This document shows, piece by piece, positions 58,471 through 64,000 of a stretch of 64,000 nucleotides of DNA. The first letter of the stretch is position 1; each line of letters starts with the position of its first letter. The stretch is taken from assembly GCA_902537415.1 (NCBI GenBank), contig CACBBC010000002.1:1-64000 (forward strand), read 5' to 3'. The position numbers and the translations under genes are program-made. The stretch comes from an uncultured Alphaproteobacteria bacterium. Its GTDB lineage: Bacteria; Pseudomonadota; Alphaproteobacteria; Rhodobacterales; Rhodobacteraceae. The notes under the pieces were generated by a model. That model saw only the letters and a program-made list of their open reading frames with translations. It made no database searches and was not told the DNA's origin.

Positions 58471-58913
58471 TTTTCGTCTTCTCCACGCACAAGAGTAAAA
58501 AAATCCACCTTTGTTTTTTCTGCTTTTCTTTTAATTAAGTCATGTCTTTTTTTCTCAATTTCTTTTAGTTTTATTACTATTTTACTTTCAATTAAGGTCC
58601 TTTTATCGCTTTGCATTAAAGCGTCACATAGCGCAGCAACTGTCGACTTCTTTTTACTTCTACCTTGCACATATCCATGACCAACTAACTTACCGTCTTC
58701 TAATTGAATAGAGCATCGCGTAACGGAAATTTCGCCTGCATTAAATTTTTGCCCAGTGTTTCCAATCCTTGCTGTCGCCATAATTGTGCCTATTTCCGGT
58801 TTTCTCAGATAAGTATAGCTCGGATCTAACCCAGTAGACTCATACAACCCAACGAGATCGGATTCAGATGATTTTGCTAAATAGCTCAACCATTTAGACC
58901 TGACTAGTGACAT
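58467..58913 (-). CDS. phnG: PhnG, C-P lyase core subunit
   Basis: The first gene of the C-P lyase operon, 148 residues (E. coli 150). It shows VGLYESTGLDPSYTYLRKPEIGTIMATARIGNTG, with GEISVTRCSIQLEDG and GHGYVQGRSKKKSTVAALCDAL. The ATG follows GGTAAG. A clear Pho box lies 70-86 nt upstream with a -10 candidate at the right spacing, so it is the likely promoter of phnGHIJKLN. Confidence 0.95.
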   Translation of the reverse strand: MSLVRSKWLSYLAKSSESDLVGLYESTGLDPSYTYLRKPEIGTIMATARIGNTGQKFNAGEISVTRCSIQLEDGKLVGHGYVQGRSKKKSTVAALCDALMQSDKRTLIESKIVIKLKEIEKKRHDLIKRKAEKTKVDFFTLVRGEDEK

Positions 58914-58982
58914 GCTTACCCATACGGTTTATAATTAAATCGGTTTCAAACTAACCCATAATTGGATATTTATTTGAAAATT

Positions 58983-58999
58983 ATGACAAGAACATGACA
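58983..58999 (-). promoter_or_regulatory. Pho box and promoter of phnGHIJKLN
   Basis: Two perfect TGTCAT half-sites on the minus strand (58999-58994 and 58988-58983) with 11-bp spacing. Ten nt further lies TAAATA as -10, the exact spacing of E. coli PhoB promoters. Predicted transcription start is near 58960, giving a 45-nt leader to phnG. The best Pho box in the window. Confidence 0.8.
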
Positions 59000-59001
59000 G
59001 A

Positions 59002-59769
59002 TTAAGTTCTATGAGCTTTTTCTTTAAGAAAAATCCTTATTTGCTCCAAATTGAACTTTGCATCATTATCACCATTATCAGCAGCCGACAAATACCACTT
59101 CATTGCCTCGGAAAAGCTTTGCTTCGTGCCGATTCCCATATGATGCATGTAGCCTAAATTAAATTGTGCCTCTACTAAGCCTGATGAGGCAGCTTTTTCA
59201 TACCAATAGAGAGCTCTCTTGAGGTCTTGCTTGATGCATTTACCTTTTTCAAGTAATAGCGCCAAGTTATATTGTGCATGATAATCTCCACCCTCGGCAG
59301 CCAAAAGGTACCAATATTTTGCTCTTGTAATATTTACTGGAGAGCCTTCTCCACTCTCGTACATGAGAGCCACATTGTATTGAGCCACCGAATTACCTAA
59401 CCTTGCAGCATCCAAATAAAGGTCAAGAGCTCTACCTTTGTTTTTTTCTAGCACTAATCCTTGATCATAAAAATATGCCAAGTTAGTCATAGCTTTAGGG
59501 TGCTTTTTTTTTGCTGCTTTTTTATACCATTTTATAGCCACTTCATTATTTTGTAACACCAACAGCCCTTTATCATACGCCCTTCCTAATTTGTATTGAT
59601 ATTCCGGATGGCCCGAATAGGCCATTACCTTATTGAAGCTGAGCTCCGTGAAACTAATATCATCTTTCTCTTTTTTTTTACCAGTTAAATCGATCACTAA
59701 AAGCGAGACAAATGCTATGAATACTAAAATGTATGGGGATTTCTTAGCGTATTTTTTTGAATAATACAT
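59002..59769 (-). CDS. Sel1-like repeat protein with N-terminal membrane anchor
   Basis: A 255-residue protein. The first 35 residues contain one hydrophobic segment (YILVFIAFVSLLVIDL), an uncleaved anchor or signal. Then about six SLR repeats of about 36 residues follow, each with the pattern A-x2-LG-x-hydrophobic-x-x-G-x-G (for example AQYNVALMYESGEG, AQFNLGYMHHMGIG). SLR repeats bind other proteins. Its stop lies directly before the phnG Pho box and its own start is in a second Pho box (59774-59801), so it belongs to the phosphonate regulon by position, but its role is unknown. The ATG at 59769 is doubtful: predicted PhoB-driven transcription begins just inside it. Confidence 0.82.
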   Translation of the reverse strand: MYYSKKYAKKSPYILVFIAFVSLLVIDLTGKKKEKDDISFTELSFNKVMAYSGHPEYQYKLGRAYDKGLLVLQNNEVAIKWYKKAAKKKHPKAMTNLAYFYDQGLVLEKNKGRALDLYLDAARLGNSVAQYNVALMYESGEGSPVNITRAKYWYLLAAEGGDYHAQYNLALLLEKGKCIKQDLKRALYWYEKAASSGLVEAQFNLGYMHHMGIGTKQSFSEAMKWYLSAADNGDNDAKFNLEQIRIFLKEKAHRT

Positions 59770-59773
59770 TATG

Positions 59774-59801
59774 ATGACATTTATATGACAGAAATATGAC
59801 T
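59774..59801 (-). promoter_or_regulatory. Pho box triple repeat overlapping the Sel1 gene start
   Basis: AGTCAT, TGTCAT and TGTCAT on the minus strand at an 11-bp period (59801-59774), the last ending 4 nt before the annotated ATG. CATAAT (59773-59768) is a fair -10, overlapping that ATG. Strong matches in two of three half-sites. Confidence 0.75.
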
Positions 59802-59882
59802 AAGTAAAGCATTATTATTGTTGATTTTTTTATATTTATACGTATCATAATTTGTAAAAAAAAAGTCAGATTGAGGGGAAAA

Positions 59883-60041
59883 ATGAGGTTTCGAACAGTA
59901 AAATCAGAGAATTTTTTCAGAAAAAAGCAAACTAAGCTATTGAAAGCTTACGCTTTAGGAAAAGTAAAAAAGGCCGAGAAAATCAGGCAAGGCCTTCTTA
60001 TATCTAACACGGTTCACGTCAATAGATCTGGGTTTAAATAA
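59883..60041 (+). CDS. 52-residue basic protein, unknown function
   Basis: A short frame with GAGGGG 5 nt before its ATG, one of the best ribosome sites in the window. The 52 residues are rich in Lys and Arg (about a third basic), with helix-prone segments KQTKLLKAYALGKVKKAEK and no cysteine. The pattern resembles small nucleic-acid-associated proteins, but no family is recognised. It stands alone between the Sel1 gene and chrA, facing chrA, and its stop codon overlaps the end of chrA. An AT-rich sequence with TATACGTATCATAAT upstream could be its promoter. Confidence 0.6.
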   Translation: MRFRTVKSENFFRKKQTKLLKAYALGKVKKAEKIRQGLLISNTVHVNRSGFK

Positions 60042-61254
60042 TATTCGTCAATGTATTTAAATCCAATCCGTAATGTTTAAGTTGAGTGAAGCAAGCGCCC
60101 ATAAGGCCTAAAAAAATAAGAGCTAGCCAAGGTGACATCCGTAGATAAAAAATCAGGATGAAGGAAATTAGAATTAAAATAATCGATGTTTCTGATGTTG
60201 CTATCGATGGTATAACAAAAGCCAAAAAACTTACAAATAGAATTGAGGTTACAGCTACATTTACTCCCCTTATTCCCCGCAGAAAAATTCTATGTCTTTG
60301 AAGAACATTCCAAAAGTTTATTGCAGGAGATACGAGAAGTAAGGTGGAGCCATAAAGAGAAATTAGTAGAATTAATGAGTACAAGAGCTTTTTCTGATCT
60401 GACACGTCGCCTAATAGAGCACCAAGATACGCAGCAAAAGAAAATAGTGGTCCAGGAATAGCTTGGGCCATTCCATAGCCAAGCATAAAATCTTCCGAAG
60501 ATATAAAGCCATTCTGGACAACTACACCCTCTAACAACGGGAGCACAACGTGACCACCTCCAAAAACCAAAAAACTCATATTGAAAAAGTCCCGGCATAT
60601 TGCAGGAACGCCTTCTAAACTGATAACATTCGAAAAAATTAATAAAATCACAAGAATAAAAAGACAGAGAATAGAATGTATACTGTTCCCTATTTTCAAC
60701 TGGTTAGAAAAGTTTGGTCCTTTAACAGTGTCATTGGTTGAAAGCACACCATATATCCAGCCAATAAGAAGAATCGCGATAGGGTATAGTAATAAGTTAG
60801 TAAAAATTAAAATACCGGAAAAAATTATAAACCCTATTTTGTCCAAGTTATCATTACAAAACATCTTAAACATTGAATAGACCGCCTTCCCCACGATAGG
60901 AATAGAGATGGACGATAATCCAACAATAGTTAAGGAACTTAAAACCACCAAATCGTTGGATATAAATAGAGCAAAAGCAATCATTATAAAAGTTGATGGT
61001 AGGCTGAATGCTAATAAGGCTAGGTGACCACTAATAATTCCTCCTTGCTGCAACCCAATAGCTAATGCTAATTGACTCGAAGTTGGTCCTGGCAATGCTT
61101 GTGTTATCGATAGTAAATGCGTGAATCTCATATCATCGATAATCTTCATCCGCTCTACAAACTTTTCTCTAAAAAAACCTATATGGGCGGTAGGTCCTCC
61201 AAAGGATGTAAAGCCTAAAGAAAGAAATGTAATGAAAATCTTCCACAAAGTCAT
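60034..61254 (-). CDS. chrA: ChrA-family chromate transporter, two-domain
   Basis: A 406-residue membrane protein with two tandem CHR domains. Domain one has FLSLGFTSFGGPTAHIGFFRE and LLSITQALPGPTSSQLAL; domain two has FNMSFLVFGGGHVVLPLLEG and MAQAIPGPLFSFAAYLGALLG. Such proteins export chromate and possibly sulfate-like anions. It is an odd insertion between phosphonate genes, with no chromate regulator nearby. Anion transport in a phosphonate region could relate to oxyanion discrimination, but this is a guess. Complete, with no frame defect. Confidence 0.92.
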   Translation of the reverse strand: MTLWKIFITFLSLGFTSFGGPTAHIGFFREKFVERMKIIDDMRFTHLLSITQALPGPTSSQLALAIGLQQGGIISGHLALLAFSLPSTFIMIAFALFISNDLVVLSSLTIVGLSSISIPIVGKAVYSMFKMFCNDNLDKIGFIIFSGILIFTNLLLYPIAILLIGWIYGVLSTNDTVKGPNFSNQLKIGNSIHSILCLFILVILLIFSNVISLEGVPAICRDFFNMSFLVFGGGHVVLPLLEGVVVQNGFISSEDFMLGYGMAQAIPGPLFSFAAYLGALLGDVSDQKKLLYSLILLISLYGSTLLLVSPAINFWNVLQRHRIFLRGIRGVNVAVTSILFVSFLAFVIPSIATSETSIILILISFILIFYLRMSPWLALIFLGLMGACFTQLKHYGLDLNTLTNII

Positions 61255-61308
61255 CCTATGACGATATCAGTAGTATTAGGAAAGTAACCTTAAAAATTGA
61301 GAAATTTT

Positions 61309-61336
61309 TGTAAACTTTTTGTAACATTCTTGTCAT
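61309..61336 (+). promoter_or_regulatory. Pho box triple repeat directly upstream of phnM2
   Basis: TGTAAA (61309), TGTAAC (61320) and TGTCAT (61331) at an exact 11-bp period. TAATTT (61336-61341) lies 10 nt after the second half-site as -10, so transcription would begin near 61348, after the first ATG (61344). Confidence 0.7.
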
Positions 61337-61358
61337 AATTTAAATGTACACCGACACT

Positions 61359-62516
61359 ATGTTTTCAGATTTTTCTTTCTCTAGCTCTAACGTTTTAATT
61401 GATGGCAAACTTCAAAAGGGAAGCTTAACCATTGAACAAGGTAAAATTCAATTAGATAGGGAAAGAAGCCCATACAGGCATTATAACATGGGGAATTTCT
61501 ACGTTCTTCCCGGAATAATAGATCTTCATGGGGATGGCTTCGAACGCCACTTATTCCCAAGACCTTCCGCTCCGGTAAAACATACAATAGCCCTCAAAAA
61601 TTTAAGTAACGAATTAATATATAATGGAATTACCACTGCCTATTTAGCTCAATGCTATTCTTGGGAAGGTGGATACAGAAGTCCTGAGTTTACTACTGAA
61701 TTGCTAACGTCTTTAAAAATGCTAAAAAATGACTTTTTGCCCGATCTACGGCTTCAAATAAGATTTGAAACACACCTGATTGACGAGAAAAAATATCTTA
61801 TTGATCTTATAGATCAATTTAATATTGATTACTTAGTCTTTAACAACCATTTGCCTGAGGCAATTAAAAAGTGGGAAAACGATAAACCGAGGATCGAGGC
61901 TTGGGCTGGTCAAACAGGTAGAACTGGCGAGCAACATATAAACATTGTAAAGGGTTACTTGAAGAATAATGTGAGAGTTAAGGGGTTTCTTGAAGAACTC
62001 TCAGGAGAACTGAAAAGAAGAAACATTACCCTTGGATCACATGATGACGATAGCCCTTCAGACAGAGAGTATTATAATTCACTCGGGGCTTACATCTGCG
62101 AATTTCCAACAACTTTGCAAACGGCTGAGGCAGCAAAGAAAAATAACAACGGTGTCATAATGGGAGCACCAAATATCATGAGAGGAGGATCACAAGCTGG
62201 AAACATAGATGCAATAAAATTAGTTAAAAGTGATCTAGTTGACTGCTTGGTTTCTGATTACTACTACCCAGCGCTCTTAGAGTCGGTATGGAAGATGGCT
62301 GATATGAAGGTTAGGTCATTTGAGAACTCGTATAAGATGATCTCGACTAATCCAGCTAGGCTTTTAAATTTAGCTGATAGAGGAGAGTTAGTAGATAATG
62401 CCCGAGCTGACTTACTGATATTAAACCCCGATAATAGAAAAATTGTCGCTGTCTTCTGTAGGGGAATTCCTTTTTTTGTGTCTGATGAGCTCGTGGGTAG
62501 TTTAAGCGCTGCTTAA
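61359..62516 (+). CDS. phnM2: Second PhnM-like amidohydrolase (divergent paralog)
   Basis: A 385-residue PhnM relative (390 from ATG 61344; the second ATG at 61359 is favoured because the Pho box would start transcription after the first). It keeps VLIDGKLQKGSLTIEQGKI, LPGIIDLHGDGFERHLFPR, LGSHDDDSP, CEFPTT, GAPNIMRGGSQAGN and VSDYYYPALL. It departs from canonical PhnM at the first metal motif (HGDGFERH instead of HTDNLE) and at the middle loop (FNNHLPEA instead of LMDHTPGQ). The metal ligands seem intact, so it may be active on a different ribose-phosphonate. Converges on the transferase gene by 4 nt. Confidence 0.88.
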   Translation: MFSDFSFSSSNVLIDGKLQKGSLTIEQGKIQLDRERSPYRHYNMGNFYVLPGIIDLHGDGFERHLFPRPSAPVKHTIALKNLSNELIYNGITTAYLAQCYSWEGGYRSPEFTTELLTSLKMLKNDFLPDLRLQIRFETHLIDEKKYLIDLIDQFNIDYLVFNNHLPEAIKKWENDKPRIEAWAGQTGRTGEQHINIVKGYLKNNVRVKGFLEELSGELKRRNITLGSHDDDSPSDREYYNSLGAYICEFPTTLQTAEAAKKNNNGVIMGAPNIMRGGSQAGNIDAIKLVKSDLVDCLVSDYYYPALLESVWKMADMKVRSFENSYKMISTNPARLLNLADRGELVDNARADLLILNPDNRKIVAVFCRGIPFFVSDELVGSLSAA

Positions 62517-63130
62517 GAAAACTTCTCTATGAAGCTCTCTACTGAAAGTTCTCTAAAATCCTTTAACCGTTGACCTATCGTGTCATGATCCCAATCCCAC
62601 CAAGACATTTCCATAAGTTGATCAACAACTTTATCGTTAAATCGCATTCTTATAAGCCTTGCAGGATTTCCTGCCACTATTGAATATGGTTTAATATTTT
62701 TTGTAACAACACTTCCTGCTCCAATAATTGAGCCATGTCCAATAATTACTTCTGGTTTAATAATTGAGCCATGGCCTAACCAGGTGTCATGGCCAACATT
62801 AGCCATTCTTGCTTCTCGGGCAGCAAAAAATTCGTGATCCTCTTTCTGGTCCTTCCAGTAATCATTAGAGCGGTAAAGAAAATGGTGCAAAGATGCTTTA
62901 TCCATAGGATGGTCTGTTGGACCGATCCTAACAAAGCTTGCTATATTAGAGAATTTCCCTATCTCAACATTCGCAAAATCACAATATCTTGCACAGTAAG
63001 AGTAATCACCGACAAAAGCATTTAGAAGATGCGTACCCATTCCAATCTCTACAAAGCGTCCAAAGTTGCTATTCTTTATGCTGCACTCTTGGTGTATAAG
63101 CGGTTTTTCGATTGAGAGATTTTGGGTCAT
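62513..63130 (-). CDS. Hexapeptide-repeat acyltransferase of phosphonate clusters
   Basis: A 205-residue left-handed beta-helix transferase of the TIGR03308 phosphonate-metabolism family. From ATG 63130 it begins MTQNLSIEKPLIHQECS, matching the family; a start at 63208 would overlap the upstream gene by 56 nt. It has hexapeptide turns (IGKFSNIASFVRIGP; IIGHGSIIGAGSVV), GHDTWLGHGSIIKP, and the C-terminal MSWWDWDHDTIGQRL signature. Such proteins acetylate aminoalkylphosphonates or their ribosylated forms; the exact substrate is unproven. It lies downstream of phnE on the same strand. Confidence 0.85.
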   Translation of the reverse strand: MTQNLSIEKPLIHQECSIKNSNFGRFVEIGMGTHLLNAFVGDYSYCARYCDFANVEIGKFSNIASFVRIGPTDHPMDKASLHHFLYRSNDYWKDQKEDHEFFAAREARMANVGHDTWLGHGSIIKPEVIIGHGSIIGAGSVVTKNIKPYSIVAGNPARLIRMRFNDKVVDQLMEMSWWDWDHDTIGQRLKDFRELSVESFIEKFS

Positions 63131-63152
63131 GCTTTGGTCTTGAAATTCTAAT

Positions 63153-63575
63153 TCACCAAAACTTCCACCAAGGTTTTTGTTCTTCCTTATTAACTTTTTT
63201 ATCCTCACTGTTTTTTTGAACTTCAGTCACCGCATTATCTCCCACCTGACCAAATTTATCCGTAACTCCTTGTCGAGCAATTTCATAAGCATTTTTTGCC
63301 ATTTCAACAGCTTTTTCAACTTGCCCTTCACTACAAACTTTGTATGCACTTTCTAACATTCCCATTGCGTCTTTCCCAGCGGATTCAGTAGCTCTACTGA
63401 TTTCAAGTCTAATTTTTGCTCTAAGAACTAAAATCTCTGTATTATCACATTGGTCTATTATCTTTTGAAAGGTTTCCTCTGTATTTCTACTGGCCTCATT
63501 GCCAGCCTTCTGTTCCTGACCGAAACCGAGAGCGACACTACAAAATAACACAAAAAATGTCAGTAAAACCTTCAT
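63153..63575 (-). CDS. Periplasmic helical protein with aromatic C-terminus, unknown function
   Basis: A 140-residue exported protein: a signal peptide (LLTFFVLFCSVALGFG, cleavage near GFG-QE), a helical body with Cys in IIDQCDNTE and YKVCSEG (likely disulfide), heptad-like charged helices (QVEKAVEMAKNAYEIAR), then a Lys/Glu-rich linker and the tail KPWWKFW. The tail resembles membrane- or outer-membrane-binding aromatic anchors. It has a perfect AAAAGGAGG site and starts 12 nt after phnE, so it is in the phosphonate transport operon. No family is recognised. Confidence 0.75.
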   Translation of the reverse strand: MKVLLTFFVLFCSVALGFGQEQKAGNEASRNTEETFQKIIDQCDNTEILVLRAKIRLEISRATESAGKDAMGMLESAYKVCSEGQVEKAVEMAKNAYEIARQGVTDKFGQVGDNAVTEVQKNSEDKKVNKEEQKPWWKFW

Positions 63576-63587
63576 CCAAACCTCCTT

Positions 63588-64000
63588 TTAATTTTTTTCT
63601 ATTCCAATTAAAAAACGTCTCAAAAATGCTGACATTTGATCCATGACTGTTACCAGTAGCACAATTAACACTGCCATATAACCAACGTTTTCAAAATCAT
63701 TACCCGTTCTTATAGCCCCAAGAAGTTGAAGGCCTATACCTCCAGCGCCCATAGCACCCAATATAACCGCTCCTCTTGTGTTGGATTCCAGATAGTACAG
63801 TGACTGAGATATAAAAACAGGCATTATCTGGGGAATAATACCAAATCTATGCTGGAGTATAGTTGATGCTCCAGTAGATTTGACACCCTCCTGCTGTTTA
63901 TTATCAGCGTTTTCTATTGCTTCCGACATCAACTTTCCCAACGTTCCTGTATCGGTGAAAGCTATCGCAAATATTCCTGTGAAAAGACCAGGGCCAAATG
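63588..64000 (-). CDS. phnE: Phosphonate ABC transporter permease PhnE, partial (C-terminal)
   Basis: The C-terminal 137 residues of a PhnE permease; the frame runs to the right window edge. The EAA-type loop TDTGTLGKLMSEAIENAD contacts the ATPase, followed by VKSTGASTILQHRFGIIPQIMP and the helices GAMGAGGIGLQLLGAI and YMAVLIVLLVTVMDQM. PhnE with PhnC and PhnD imports phosphonates; the rest of phnCDE should lie just beyond 64000. It is followed by the periplasmic protein and the hexapeptide transferase. Confidence 0.92.
   Translation of the reverse strand, partial: FGPGLFTGIFAIAFTDTGTLGKLMSEAIENADNKQQEGVKSTGASTILQHRFGIIPQIMPVFISQSLYYLESNTRGAVILGAMGAGGIGLQLLGAIRTGNDFENVGYMAVLIVLLVTVMDQMSAFLRRFLIGIEKN

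Overview
The window looks like a contiguous piece of the chromosome of an AT-rich, compact marine alphaproteobacterium, most likely a low-GC member of the Rhodobacterales. This is inferred from gene content and order: CcrM next to RNase HII and MutY, MutY beside a DUF721 and a DsbA-like gene, ubiE-ubiB, an alphaproteobacterial porin, and a C-P lyase cluster. No 16S rRNA is present, so the lineage is not proven. Genes are tightly packed with many 1-20 bp overlaps, TTG starts are common, and I see no insertion sequence, prophage, CRISPR array or DNA-binding transcription factor other than HU.

Region 1 (1-33 kb) is mostly housekeeping: a partial TPR gene, a major porin, leuS-lptE-holA-lpxK, dsbA-like/DUF721 opposite mutY, ccrM and rnhB, small orphan genes, tRNA-Arg(CCT), ubiE-ubiB, rsmD with a flavin reductase, peroxiredoxin, a RidA-GDPD-acyltransferase-phhB operon, an MBL hydrolase, mlaC, a class A PBP, glnK-amt, HU, a DMT exporter, gyrB, cysK, and pncB with a TSUP transporter.

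Region 2 (32-40 kb) holds a PHP phosphoesterase, an HSL-type esterase and a complete oligopeptide-type ABC transporter operon. That operon has a Tat-exported binding protein, two permeases, a fused double ATPase and a terminal UPF0173 hydrolase.

Region 3 (40-64 kb) reads as a phosphorus-scavenging island. It has SixA, a small-molecule kinase, ugpBAEC for glycerol-3-phosphate, a TIM-barrel protein, an aquaglyceroporin-like channel, a truncated phnD fused to a truncated methyltransferase, a PlsC/hemolysin-type acyltransferase, a calcineurin-like phosphodiesterase, the C-P lyase set phnGHIJKLN with two different phnM genes, a DUF1045 2H phosphoesterase, a Sel1-repeat protein, chrA, a hexapeptide transferase and the end of phnE. 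By eye I find 11-bp-periodic TGTCAT-type direct repeats (PhoB-box architecture) upstream of ugpB, the acyltransferase, phnG, the Sel1 gene and phnM2. A sixth stands before an apparently gene-free transcript ending in an intrinsic terminator.

That transcript (about 50327-50388) is the most novel candidate: a roughly 62-nt small RNA with a 5' hairpin, a single-stranded CCCTCCC (anti-Shine-Dalgarno) linker and a terminator hairpin, placed right behind a Pho-box-like promoter. Other points to check are the phnD/methyltransferase deletion scar, matched stem-loops after both ABC binding-protein genes, Pho boxes abutting the start codons of the Sel1 gene and phnM2, and a probable ATT start for lptE. 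All functional statements rest on recognised motifs and context; no database search was run.
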